NCBI GenBank assembly: GCA_902806205.1
Contig: CADCVR010000005.1
Location: forward strand, 1-38,343
Source: an uncultured Solirubrobacteraceae bacterium
GTDB taxonomy: Bacteria > Actinomycetota > Thermoleophilia > Solirubrobacterales > Solirubrobacteraceae
DNA length: 38,343 bases
Direction: 5' to 3'
The notes beneath the pieces are model-generated. The model was not told the DNA's origin and made no database searches. It worked only from the letters and a program-made list of their open reading frames with translations. Of the stretch, positions 1 to 7,261 are shown in pieces. The translations under genes were made by a program, and so were the position numbers. The number at the start of each line of letters is the position of its first letter. Within the stretch, counting starts at the first letter, position 1.

Positions 1-110
1 CGCGCACCATCCGCCACACGACGACTCGCAGATCCAACCAGGATCTGCCACGTCATCGCGCGACGCCTGGCACGGGCGACGCGGCTCTGAGCGACCACAC
101 GGCGATACAT
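1..110 (-). CDS. Possible 5' end of an unidentified gene, cut by window start
   Basis: An ATG at 108-110 opens a minus-strand frame without stops to the window edge, about 36 codons, rich in Arg and Ala. It is preceded at a good distance by AGGAG, a plausible ribosome binding site, and lies 44 nt downstream of the CDP-alcohol phosphotransferase gene on the same strand, so the two could be cotranscribed. The fragment matches no family I recognise. A perfect 8-bp inverted repeat with a 5-nt loop (28-48) lies inside it, so this could instead be untranslated sequence with a hairpin. Confidence 0.3.
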   Translation of the reverse strand, partial: MYRRVVAQSRVARARRRAMTWQILVGSASRRVADGA

Positions 111-154
111 CAACAGACTCCTAGCGCGTCTGTCGCGGGCGCGACGCACCTTCG

Positions 155-967
155 TCAACGACGCCACAGCGCCGCCCCCACCGTCGCCAGCGACCAGAGC
201 GAGCCTCCGGCCACGAGCGCCCCGGCCGTCCGTCGGTGTTCCGTACCGGCCGCGACGAGTCCCGCGACGCGCACGGGCGTGGTGAGGCGCGCGGCCCGCG
301 TGACCGTCGCCTCCGGCGCCTCCGCATGCCCGAAATAGACCCACAGCGCGTAGGCGAACCCGCCGCCGAGCCGCGCGAGCTCCCCCACCACCGCCCAGGC
401 GGGAACCGTGTCGGCGCGGCGCGCGCCCCGCAGCGCCGCCGCCGCGAAGCAGCTGTCCACCAGCCCTTCGAGGTCGCGCCCGAGCCGCGTGGGCTCGGTG
501 GCGCGCGCCAGGCGGCCGTCGAGCCCGTCACTGGCCCACGCGGCCAGGCACAAGGCGGGTCCGGCGCCGCGGGCGGCCAGCGGGACCATCCAAGCACGGG
601 CCAGCGTCGCGGCGTCGGCGGCCCCGAGGTTCCGCGGGCGACCATCCTCGGTCTCGACCATCCCGATGTGCCAGTCGAGCATCACCCAGGTCGCCGCCCA
701 CCAGGCCAGCGCTCCCGGCAAGCCGCGCCGGGCATCCGCGTCGCCCGCTGCCGCCAACCCGGCGTGGGCGCCAGCGCCCGTGAGCATCCAGATGCGCATC
801 CGTCGCGCGGTATGCGGCCGTGCTGCGCGCTCGGCGTTCGCGCGGCGCTGCGAGGCGACGAGGAACCTGGCGATCGCCCGGGGTGAGAAGCGGGCGCGCA
901 GCAGCGCCTCGAGTTGCTCGCGGCTCCAGCGCTCGCCCTCGGTGAGCGCTCGGGACGGTTCGGGCAC
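155..967 (-). CDS. CDP-alcohol phosphatidyltransferase family protein
   Basis: Membrane enzymes of this family transfer a phospho-alcohol from a CDP-linked donor in phospholipid synthesis. The 270-aa product carries the signature region at residues 147-171: D147, D150-G151, A154-R155, G163, then E167 and D171. The usual pattern is DxxDGxxARx(8)GxxxDxxxD, so the third metal-binding Asp is Glu here (E167) and the AR-to-G spacing is seven residues rather than eight. Hydrophobic stretches flank the motif (about 84-100, 122-146, 200-215). The start is GTG at 965-967, with a weak GAGACT -10-like box six nt upstream. The first ~60 residues are polar and precede the membrane part. The substrate cannot be told. 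The E167 change might reduce or alter activity. Confidence 0.75.
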   Translation of the reverse strand: MPEPSRALTEGERWSREQLEALLRARFSPRAIARFLVASQRRANAERAARPHTARRMRIWMLTGAGAHAGLAAAGDADARRGLPGALAWWAATWVMLDWHIGMVETEDGRPRNLGAADAATLARAWMVPLAARGAGPALCLAAWASDGLDGRLARATEPTRLGRDLEGLVDSCFAAAALRGARRADTVPAWAVVGELARLGGGFAYALWVYFGHAEAPEATVTRAARLTTPVRVAGLVAAGTEHRRTAGALVAGGSLWSLATVGAALWRR

Positions 968-1000
968 CCGCGAAGTCTCGCACCCGCCGGCCCGGCGGGG

Positions 1001-1270
1001 TCACGATCGACAGGCGCGCTTCTCGTACGCCTTGACGCGCTCTTCGGCCGCGGAGGCCTGCGCCTCGTCGACTGCGACGGACGTCTCGAGTCCGGCGCGC
1101 TGACGCTGGCCGGCGAGCAGCTTGCGCACGTCTCCTTGGATCTCGCGCGGGGCGACGCGTTCCAGCTCGTCGAGCCTCCCGGCGGAGCGTTCGACGAACC
1201 GGCGCTCGGCGGCCTCGAACTCCTCGGGCCGAGCGTCCTCACCGAGCCCGGCGAAGAACTTCTCTCCCGC
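1001..1270 (-). pseudogene. 3' remnant of an unknown minus-strand gene, 5' end deleted
   Basis: Reading leftward from about 1270 to the stop at 1001 gives about 90 residues of normal-looking soluble protein, rich in Ala, Glu and Arg and ending in EKRACRS. The frame has no proper beginning. Its N-terminal extension past 1270 is only the antisense of a response regulator gene. I do not recognise the family; it resembles the C-terminal part of small Glu/Ala-rich secreted or periplasmic proteins of this bacterial group. The break lies at about 1262-1273, directly against a truncated response regulator on the other strand, so a deletion probably removed the 5' ends of both divergent genes. Confidence 0.55.
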
Positions 1271-1273
1271 GGC

Positions 1274-1779
1274 GTGATGGACATCCGGATGCCGAACGTC
1301 GACGGGCTCGAGGCGACACGACGCCTGGTGCACGCCGGCTCAGCCACCCGGATCCTCATCCTCACCACCTTCGACCTCGACGAGTACGTCTACGCGGGCC
1401 TGCGCGCGGGAGCGAGCGGCTTCCTCCTCAAGGACGCCTCGCCCGAGCAGCTCATCGCGGCGATTCACGTGATCAGCCAGGGAGACGCCGTCCTGTCCCC
1501 GTCGGTGACCCGGCGGGTCGTCGAGGCGTTCCACCGGCTGCCGGCCCGCCAGGATCACCTCTCCACCGCGCTGGAGTCGCTCACGGCCCGCGAGCGCGAG
1601 GTGCTCGGGCTCCTCGCCAGGGGGCTGTCCAACACAGAGATCGCGCGGGACCTCGTCGTGGCCAGGCCACCGCCAAGGCGCACGTCCGCAACCTGCTGGC
1701 CAAGCTTGGCCTGCGCGACCGCGTGCACGCCGTCGTCTTCGCCTACGAGTCCGGGCTCGTGCAGGCGGGCGCCGCGTGA
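1274..1779 (+). pseudogene. NarL/LuxR-family response regulator, N-terminally truncated and frameshifted
   Basis: The frame opens at the receiver-domain phosphoacceptor strand (VMDIRMPNVDGLEA, Asp included) and continues through the conserved Thr (ILTTFDLDEYV) and Lys (FLLKDASPEQ) to a LuxR helix-turn-helix (LTAREREVLGLLARGLSNTEIA). The first ~50 residues of a receiver domain, with the acidic pair, are absent: upstream is the remnant of an unrelated minus-strand gene. Near 1660 the frame shifts. The recognition helix ATAKAHVRNLLAKLGLRDRV continues in another frame to a TGA at 1777-1779. Restoring one G in the run around 1660-1662 would repair the reading frame. Loss of the 5' end makes it a pseudogene whatever the status of the frameshift. 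No partner histidine kinase is nearby. Confidence 0.85.
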
Positions 1780-1780
1780 C

Positions 1781-1800
1781 GCCCCGCTTCACCGCGGGGC
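1781..1800. terminator. GC-rich hairpin between convergent genes
   Basis: A perfect 7-bp stem (GCCCCGC / GCGGGGC) with a 6-nt loop follows the stop of the response regulator remnant and contains the stop codon of the ynfA-like gene coming from the right. There is no U tract, so it is at best an actinobacterial-style, possibly bidirectional terminator. Confidence 0.4.
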
Positions 1801-2115
1801 GTACATGATCACCGCGACGCCTGCGAGCGCGAGCGCCGCGCCCGTGAGGTCGAAGCGGTCGGGGCGGAACCCGTCCCAGGCCATGCCCCAGCACAGAGAG
1901 CCGACGATGAACACGCCGCCGTAGGCCGCGAGCACCCGCCCGAACTCATTCGCGGGCTGCAACGTCGCGATGACGCCGTAGGCGGCGAGCGCGATCCCCC
2001 CGAGGACGGCGACCCACGCGCCGCGGCCCTCGCGCAGCCCGATCCACACCAGGTAGGCGCCACCGATCTCGGCGAGGGCCGCCAGGGCGAACAGCGCGAC
2101 GGAGCGTGCGACCAT
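1789..2115 (-). CDS. YnfA/UPF0060-family small membrane protein
   Basis: The 108-aa product has four hydrophobic segments (about 4-24, 32-50, 60-78, 88-106) and the family hallmarks: an N-terminal [12 protein letters not shown]-type segment, the YGGVF segment, and the C-terminal [21 protein letters not shown] segment. The length equals that of family members. These proteins resemble small multidrug resistance transporters in topology; their physiological role is not settled. The ATG at 2113-2115 is preceded by TAGAGT six nt upstream, so the transcript is probably leaderless. The neighbours are unrelated. Confidence 0.85.
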   Translation of the reverse strand: MVARSVALFALAALAEIGGAYLVWIGLREGRGAWVAVLGGIALAAYGVIATLQPANEFGRVLAAYGGVFIVGSLCWGMAWDGFRPDRFDLTGAALALAGVAVIMYAPR

Positions 2116-2121
2116 CGCGCC

Positions 2122-2127
2122 ACTCTA
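2122..2127 (-). promoter_or_regulatory. -10 box of the ynfA-like gene (leaderless)
   Basis: TAGAGT on the minus strand ends six nt before the ATG, placing the transcription start at or next to the A of the start codon. No clear -35 is seen. Confidence 0.45.
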
Positions 2128-2172
2128 GGTCGTCTTCCAACCCCCACGCCCCCGGGTCTGAAACCTGACCGG

Positions 2173-2178
2173 TATCGT
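2173..2178 (+). promoter_or_regulatory. -10 box of the 2186 gene (leaderless)
   Basis: TATCGT with a 7-nt gap to the ATG at 2186. No Shine-Dalgarno sequence fits in this gap. Confidence 0.45.
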
Positions 2179-2185
2179 CGCGGAC

Positions 2186-2515
2186 ATGTCGGACTCCGGT
2201 GTCCAGGGTGTCGCGCTCAACGAGGTGGCCAACCGCAGCGCCAACGAGCTGATCCGTCCCGCTCCCGAGGCGGGCTGGGACATCGGGCTCGTCGACCGCA
2301 ACTGCGAGTGCGGCAACAGGGACTGTCGCGCGCGGCTGCAACTGACCGTGGCCGAGTACGAGGAGCTGCGCCGGGACGGCCGACGCTTCGCGGTCGTGCA
2401 CGAGCACGTCGTCCCTGAGGCCGAGCGCGTGGTCGAACGCCGGCCGCGCTACACCGTGGTGGAGAAGGTCGCCGTGGCGGCGGCGATCGCTCTCGCCAGC
2501 GACCCGCGCAGCTAG
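2186..2515 (+). CDS. Conserved hypothetical protein with CxCx(4)C cluster
   Basis: A 109-aa soluble protein. Residues 38-45 hold Cys-Glu-Cys-Gly-x3-Cys, followed by a short region of the type LTVAEYEELR and a run of RRFAVVHEHVVPEAERVVER. Small actinobacterial proteins of this build are common and have no assigned function. The three closely spaced Cys suggest metal binding or a structural turn, but a fourth ligand is not obvious. The gene diverges from the ynfA-like gene and converges on copA. The C-terminal ~20 residues are Ala-rich and may be disordered. Confidence 0.7.
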   Translation: MSDSGVQGVALNEVANRSANELIRPAPEAGWDIGLVDRNCECGNRDCRARLQLTVAEYEELRRDGRRFAVVHEHVVPEAERVVERRPRYTVVEKVAVAAAIALASDPRS

Positions 2516-2680
2516 ATGATTGATTCCACGAGGTGGTCCCGTCGATCGACGGTTCGGGTGGATGGCTGACGCCGCACGATTCCGCAGCCGATCCTTGTAC
2601 GGATCGGCAAGGAATCGGGTGGTGTCAGGTGCCAGCCGAAACGTCGAGCGGGCGACACCGGATCCGTGGAATCACTCATC
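2516..2680. repeat. 165-bp intergenic element with terminal inverted repeats
   Basis: The element begins right after the stop codon of the 2186 gene. Its 16-nt ends (2516-2531 and 2665-2680) are inverted repeats matching at 15 of 16 positions (core GATTCCACG). Inside lie a perfect 14-nt palindrome (2539-2552, CCGTCGATCGACGG), the hairpin at 2578-2617, and a 6-bp pair GGTGTC/GACACC (2621-2626, 2654-2659). No target duplication or transposase was found. It could be a MITE-like remnant or an elaborate convergent terminator between this gene and copA. Confidence 0.45.
2578..2617. terminator. Long interrupted hairpin
   Basis: The outer 7-bp stem (CGATTCC/GGAATCG) and the inner perfect 8-bp stem (GCCGATCC/GGATCGGC) are separated by small bulges and close on a TTGTAC loop. 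It lies between convergent genes and could stop transcription from both sides. No U tract is present. Confidence 0.4.
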
Positions 2681-2732
2681 CGGGAGATCCTGAAAAAGCA
2701 GTCTCGTGCCGCAGGCAACCACCCGGGGCCTC

Positions 2733-4964
2733 CTAGCCTGCCTCGCGCCGCGGGCCGAAGGCCCGCAGGCGCAGCGAGTTCGACACGACCAACAGGGAGC
2801 TGGCCGCCATCGCGGCGCCGGCCAGCAGCGGGTTGAGATAGCCGGCCGCCGCGGCGGGGATCAACGCGACGTTGTAGGCGAAGGCCCAGAACAGATTCGT
2901 CCGGATCGTCGCCAGGGTACGCCGGGCGAGGCGGATCGCGTCCGCGGCGCTGCGCAGGTCCCCGCTGACCAGCGTGAGGTCCGACGCCTCGATCGCCACG
3001 TCGGTGCCCGTCCCGATCGCCAGCCCGAGGTCGGCCTGGGCGAGCGCGGGCGCGTCGTTGACGCCGTCGCCCACCACCGCCACGACGCGGCCCGCGGCCT
3101 GCAGGCGCTGGACCTCGGCGGCCTTCTCGGCGGGCAGCACCTCCGCCACGACCTCGTCGATGCCGACCTCCGCGGCAACCGCGCGGGCCGTGGCGGCGTT
3201 GTCTCCCGTGAGCAGCACGGTCCGCAGGCCGAGGCCCTTGAGCGCGCGGACCGCCTCGGGGGAGCTCTCCTTCGGGGTGTCGGCGACCACGAGCAGCGCC
3301 CGCGCCGCGCCGTCCCAGCCGACCGCGACCGCCGTGCGACCCCGGCCCTCCGCGTCGGCTTGGGCGGCGGTCAGCTCCGGCGGGAGCGCCATCGCCCACT
3401 CCGCTTCGAGCAGGGCCGGGCGCCCGACGACGACGGCGTGACCCTCGACGACCCCCTCGACGCCGAGGCCCGCGCGGTTCGCGAAGCCCTCGACGGGCGG
3501 GAGCGCGCCGGCGTCGCGCGCCGCGGCGGTGATCGCCCGGGCGACGGGGTGCTCGGAGGCGTCCTCGAGCGCGCCGGCGAGGCGCAGCACCGCGGCGCGC
3601 TCCTCCCCCCCGGCGGGTACGACGCCGACGAGCGACATGCGCCCGGTGGTCACCGTCCCCGTCTTGTCCAGGACCACCGTGTCGACGCGACGGGTGGACT
3701 CGAGCACCTCGGGGCCCTTGATCAACAGCCCGAGCTGCGCGCCGCGCCCCGTGCCGACCAGCAACGCGGTCGGCGTGGCCAGCCCGAGCGCGCAGGGACA
3801 GGCGATGATGAGGACCGCGACCGCGGCGGTGAACGCGAACGCGGTGGACTCCCCCGCCGCGATCCAGAAGGCCAGCGTCGCCCCGGCCAGCACCAGGACG
3901 ATCGGGACGAACACCGCGGAGATGCGGTCGGCGAGGCGCTGGACCTCGGCCTTGCCGGTCTGCGCCTGGGTGACCAGACGGGCGATCTGGGCGAGGGCGG
4001 TGTCGCCGCCGACCTGCGTCGCGCGCACCACCAGGCGGCCACCGACGTTGACCGTCGCACCCACGACGGGGTCCCCGGGCGCCTTCTCCACCGGCACGGA
4101 CTCGCCCGTCAGCAGCGCCTGGTCGACGGCGGAGCTGCCCTCGTCCACGACACCGTCGGTCGCGACCTTCTCCCCGGGACGCACGACGAAGCGGTCGCCG
4201 ACCCGGAGAGCGTCGACGGGAACCTGCCGCTCGGTGCCGTCGGGGGCCAGGACGGCGACGTCCTTGGCCCCGAGCGCGAGCAGCGCCTCGAGCGCGGCGC
4301 CCGCGCGGCGCTTGGCGCGCGCCTCGAAGAAGCGCCCGGCCAGCAGGAACGTGGTGACGACCGCGGCCACCTCGAAGTAGATCTCGTCGAAGCCGGCCGC
4401 GCGGTCGGGGACGAGGTCGAAGCCCATCGTCATGCCGGGCTCGCCCGCGCCCCCGAAGAACAGGGCGACGACCGAGGCGAGGTAGGCGGCGAGCGTGCCG
4501 ATCGAGACCAGCGTGTCCATCGAGGCGGTCGCGTGGCGCGCCGTCTGCCACGCCGCCCGGTGGAACGGCCAGCCCGCCCAGAGCACCACCGGGGTCGCGA
4601 GGTTCCAGGCCAGCCACTGCCAGTTCTCGAACTGGAGGGCGGGCACCATCGAGATCGCGAGCAGCGGAAGTGAGAGGGCGGCGCTGACCCTGAGGCGATC
4701 TCGCAGGTCGCGCGTCGGGTCCTGGGCCGGGGCCTCGGCGGCCGCGTCGCCGGGCGCGGGCGGGAGTACGGCGCTGTAGCCGGCCGCCTCGACGGCGGAG
4801 ACGACGGCCTCGGGCGCGACACCGTCCCCGTAGGTGACCGACGCGCGCTCGGTCGCGTAGTTGACCGAGGCCGACACCCCTTCGAGCCGGTTGAGCTTCT
4901 TCTCGATGCGCGTGGCGCAGGAGGCGCAGGTCATGCCGGCGATGGGCAGATCGAGGTGGCTCAT
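2733..4964 (-). CDS. copA: Cu(I)-exporting P1B-type ATPase
   Basis: Pumps Cu(I) out of the cytoplasm using ATP. The 743-aa product has one N-terminal heavy-metal domain with MTCASC (C13, C16), then membrane segments, the actuator loop with TGES, the CPC metal site in the sixth helix ([12 protein letters not shown], about residue 388), the phosphorylation site DKTGT (about 432), the SEHP nucleotide-binding motif, the [10 protein letters not shown] hinge, and the YN and MxxSS metal ligands of the last two helices. CPC, YN and MxxSS together define the Cu(I) subclass P1B-1. The start ATG (4962-4964) overlaps the copZ stop by 4 nt, showing translational coupling. It is expected to be released from CsoR repression when Cu(I) rises. 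Confidence 0.96.
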   Translation of the reverse strand: MSHLDLPIAGMTCASCATRIEKKLNRLEGVSASVNYATERASVTYGDGVAPEAVVSAVEAAGYSAVLPPAPGDAAAEAPAQDPTRDLRDRLRVSAALSLPLLAISMVPALQFENWQWLAWNLATPVVLWAGWPFHRAAWQTARHATASMDTLVSIGTLAAYLASVVALFFGGAGEPGMTMGFDLVPDRAAGFDEIYFEVAAVVTTFLLAGRFFEARAKRRAGAALEALLALGAKDVAVLAPDGTERQVPVDALRVGDRFVVRPGEKVATDGVVDEGSSAVDQALLTGESVPVEKAPGDPVVGATVNVGGRLVVRATQVGGDTALAQIARLVTQAQTGKAEVQRLADRISAVFVPIVLVLAGATLAFWIAAGESTAFAFTAAVAVLIIACPCALGLATPTALLVGTGRGAQLGLLIKGPEVLESTRRVDTVVLDKTGTVTTGRMSLVGVVPAGGEERAAVLRLAGALEDASEHPVARAITAAARDAGALPPVEGFANRAGLGVEGVVEGHAVVVGRPALLEAEWAMALPPELTAAQADAEGRGRTAVAVGWDGAARALLVVADTPKESSPEAVRALKGLGLRTVLLTGDNAATARAVAAEVGIDEVVAEVLPAEKAAEVQRLQAAGRVVAVVGDGVNDAPALAQADLGLAIGTGTDVAIEASDLTLVSGDLRSAADAIRLARRTLATIRTNLFWAFAYNVALIPAAAAGYLNPLLAGAAMAASSLLVVSNSLRLRAFGPRREAG

Positions 4965-5158
4965 GCCGCGTCGTAGCCGGCCTCGTCGATGGCGGCGCGC
5001 ACGGCGGCGTCGTCGACGTTCTCGCCCGAGACGACCACGTGTTTGGTCGTGTGATCCGCCGAGACCGCGGACACGCCGGGGACCATGGCGACCTCGTCCT
5101 GGATCGCGGCGTTGCAGCGATCGCAGGTCATACCTTCGACGACGTAGGTGCGTTCCAT
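4961..5158 (-). CDS. copZ: Copper chaperone, heavy-metal-associated domain
   Basis: A 65-aa single-domain protein with the Cu(I)-binding MTCDRC motif (C12, C15) and the beta-alpha-beta-beta-alpha-beta pattern of HMA proteins. It carries Cu(I) to CopA. It is the first gene of the copZ-copA operon; its stop overlaps the copA start (ATGA). ATG at 5156-5158 is preceded 7 nt upstream by TATCCT, so the mRNA is probably leaderless. The HMA fold and length are fully typical. Confidence 0.93.
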   Translation of the reverse strand: MERTYVVEGMTCDRCNAAIQDEVAMVPGVSAVSADHTTKHVVVSGENVDDAAVRAAIDEAGYDAA

Positions 5159-5165
5159 GCCCCAA

Positions 5166-5197
5166 AGGATAGCGATACCCCTAGGGGGTTCTACACT
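5166..5197. promoter_or_regulatory. Shared copZA/csoR control region with CsoR operator
   Basis: The divergent genes are only 45 bp apart. On the minus strand TATCCT (5166-5171) lies 7 nt before the copZ ATG. On the plus strand TACACT (5192-5197) lies 6 nt before the csoR ATG. Between them is the G/C-run palindrome CCCCTAGGGG (5178-5187) in the setting ATACCCC-TA-GGGGGTT, which resembles known CsoR operators. One CsoR tetramer bound here could cover both promoters, giving copper induction of copZA and autoregulation of csoR. Confidence 0.75.
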
Positions 5198-5203
5198 GTG
5201 GGC

Positions 5204-5503
5204 ATGACCACCACGGATCGCCCATCCAGCCGGGGCTACAGCGCCTCCCGCGAGCAGCTGCTGAAGCGCCTCAGCCGCGTCGAGGGGCAGGTGCGCGGCG
5301 TGCGCGGGATGGTCGAGGACGACCGCTACTGCATCGACGTGCTCACCCAGATCTCCGCGATCCAGGCCGCGCTGGACAAGGTCGCCCTCGGTCTGCTCGA
5401 CGACCACGCCCACCACTGCGTCGTCGGCGGGCCCGCCGAGGTGAAGGCGGACCGCACGGACGAGCTCATGGCCGCGGTGGGCCGGCTTCTGCGTCGCGGC
5501 TGA
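5204..5503 (+). CDS. csoR: Copper-sensing transcriptional repressor CsoR
   Basis: A 99-aa all-helical DNA-binding repressor of the DUF156/CsoR family. The Cu(I) ligands Cys-His-Cys are present as C43, H68 and C72, with the same spacing (25 and 4) as in the characterised Mycobacterium tuberculosis protein. Cu(I) binding releases the repressor from DNA. The start at ATG 5204 is preferred over the longer upstream frame because the latter would run through the operator and copZ. It diverges from copZA across a 45-bp region and converges on the cupin gene 33 bp beyond its stop. Confidence 0.95.
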   Translation: MTTTDRPSSRGYSASREQLLKRLSRVEGQVRGVRGMVEDDRYCIDVLTQISAIQAALDKVALGLLDDHAHHCVVGGPAEVKADRTDELMAAVGRLLRRG

Positions 5504-5536
5504 GAAGTCCTTCACCCGAGAGAGCGATCCGTCCGA

Positions 5537-5923
5537 TCACCCGAGCGGGTCCGGCGCCCCGAGCTCGGTGTACCCCGGCGGCTCGTAGGCCACCCCGGGG
5601 ACGCCGCCGACGGCCAGCAGGCGCATCCCGTCGGCGCCCGGCTTGATCTGCCGCCTGGCGTTGGGCCCGACGCGCACGATCGACTCCGGGGCGAGCGGCA
5701 CGGTCTCGCCGTCGACGACCAGCTCGCCCGTCCCCCGCAGCACCACGAGGACCTCCTCCTGGCTCTCGGGGTGGTCGTGGTCGGGATAGTTCTCCGCGTT
5801 GGGCTCGAGCTCGACGACCGCGAGGCCGAAGGACGTCACGCCGAGCTCGGCACGCGCCTTGCGAAAGAGGCCCTTGTAGAAGGTCTCCATGTCGTCGATG
5901 GACTTGGCGGTGTAGTCGGCCAT
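5537..5923 (-). CDS. Cupin-domain protein
   Basis: A 128-aa single-domain cupin. The first cupin motif is seen around residues 41-60 (HDHPESQEEVLVVLRGTGEL; H, H, E metal ligands) and the second around 72-88 (PESIVRVGPNARRQI), where the usual His is replaced by Asn-Ala-Arg. Cupins bind metal and small molecules; the substrate is unknown. The ATG lies 16 nt downstream of the FAD oxidoreductase stop, so both belong to one operon read away from the radical SAM genes. It may act as a sensor or enzyme for the same pathway. Confidence 0.82.
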   Translation of the reverse strand: MADYTAKSIDDMETFYKGLFRKARAELGVTSFGLAVVELEPNAENYPDHDHPESQEEVLVVLRGTGELVVDGETVPLAPESIVRVGPNARRQIKPGADGMRLLAVGGVPGVAYEPPGYTELGAPDPLG

Positions 5924-5939
5924 GGTGGGAGCTCTCAGA

Positions 5940-7100
5940 TCAGAGGTGGCTGGCGAAGACGTCGTCGACCTGCTGCCAGCCCGTGCGCAGCAAGAACTGC
6001 GAGTTGCGCCCGTAGGACTTGGCACCGAGGATGAAGAAGTGGGGCTCGGGGTTGAGCAGCGACTCCGGGCCGGCCGGCCCGACCGCGAGGCAGTCGGCGC
6101 CCGAGGAGGCGAGCAGCGTCGCGGCGAGCCTGATCGGGCCGAGTGTCGCGTAGCACTCGTGAACCTGCAGCTGGCGGTAGATCGATGCGTCACCGACCCC
6201 GCCGTTGAGCGCGAGCACGTGGTCGACGACGACCTCCTGCTCGACGCCGTTGCGCAGGGTCACCGCGATGCGGCCGTCCCGCGGGCTGAGCGCCTCGGTG
6301 ACGACGCCCGGGAGCACCCGGACCGCGTCCGCCGCTCCGTGCTGCAACTCCTTCGAGTTGGCGTTGAGCGCCGCGCGGGCGAGCAGCGCGTCGTCGGGCA
6401 CGACCCCCCAGTCGGGATCCGGCGCGCGGACGGCCCACACGACCTCGGTGCCCGGCGCGTCGCGGGCGAAGGCGACGAGGTCGCGCGCGGCGGTCTGCGC
6501 CGAGGCTCCCGCGCCCGTGAGCAGCAGCGTGCGCCCCGCCCAGGCCGGGTCGGGCGGCGTGAGCCGGCGCGTGATGCGATCCTCGAAGGCGCGCTCGCCG
6601 AGCGCGTCGAGGCCGCCGTCGCCGAGGCGGTTGGGGCTGCCGTAGGTCCCCGTGGCGTCGATGACGGCATGGGCGTGGGCAACGGACTCCGAGCCGTCGC
6701 CGTGCGCCAGCAGCAGCCGGAACGGGCGCGCCGCACGCGCCCCCGAGCCGATCTCCTCGTGCTTGAGCAGCCCCTCACGGGCCACCGCCCTGACGCGCGT
6801 GCCGGTACGGATGCGCCCGGCGAGCACCGGCGATGCCGCAACGGGCTCGAGCACCTGCTCGACGATCTCTCCGCCCGTGGGCAGCGCGGCACCGGATGGC
6901 GCCTGCTCGCCGAGCACCGCGCGGACGCGGGGGGAGACGACCATGTCCCACGGGGTGAACGTGCGGACGTGCGCCCACGAGCGCACGTTGCCGCCGACGC
7001 GATCGGCGGCCTCGTAGACGGTGACGTCGTCCCCTCGGCCGGTCGCGGCCAGCGCGGCCTCGAGACCCACGGGTCCGGCACCCAGGATGGCGATGCGCAT
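5940..7100 (-). CDS. FAD/NAD(P)-dependent oxidoreductase, unknown substrate
   Basis: A 386-aa flavoprotein with an N-terminal FAD-binding fold (G7-x-G9-xx-G12, acidic residue E35 closing the strand) followed by RVGGNVRSWAHVRTFTPWDM, a segment typical of single-chain flavin oxidoreductases. A second dinucleotide motif, TGAGASAQTAA, lies near residue 200. No disulfide or monooxygenase fingerprint is seen. The C-terminus (HFFILGAKSYGRNSQFLL) looks intact. It is the first gene of an operon with the cupin and diverges from the metallophosphoesterase-radical SAM gene 161 bp away. A TAGGGT box lies 6 nt before its ATG. Confidence 0.8.
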   Translation of the reverse strand: MRIAILGAGPVGLEAALAATGRGDDVTVYEAADRVGGNVRSWAHVRTFTPWDMVVSPRVRAVLGEQAPSGAALPTGGEIVEQVLEPVAASPVLAGRIRTGTRVRAVAREGLLKHEEIGSGARAARPFRLLLAHGDGSESVAHAHAVIDATGTYGSPNRLGDGGLDALGERAFEDRITRRLTPPDPAWAGRTLLLTGAGASAQTAARDLVAFARDAPGTEVVWAVRAPDPDWGVVPDDALLARAALNANSKELQHGAADAVRVLPGVVTEALSPRDGRIAVTLRNGVEQEVVVDHVLALNGGVGDASIYRQLQVHECYATLGPIRLAATLLASSGADCLAVGPAGPESLLNPEPHFFILGAKSYGRNSQFLLRTGWQQVDDVFASHL

Positions 7101-7106
7101 GCGACG

Positions 7107-7112
7107 ACCCTA
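7107..7112 (-). promoter_or_regulatory. -10 box of the FAD oxidoreductase-cupin operon (leaderless)
   Basis: TAGGGT on the minus strand, six nt before the ATG at 7100. The identical box and spacing precede the second radical SAM gene (9748), which suggests coordinated expression of the two units. Confidence 0.5.
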
Positions 7113-7261
7113 CTCGCGGCCGGCGCGCCGGGACGCCAAGTACGAGCCCTTCGCCATCCGGGCAGCACGTCATCGGAAGTCGGGGCCGACCACCCCCGGG
7201 AGGACGTTCGACTGCCCGCTCGTGATCCACGCCCGCGTCCGGGGTTGCCACACTGCGCCCC

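Noticed and set aside
2706-4673. 655-codon open frame on the plus strand
   Set aside because: Antisense shadow of copA.
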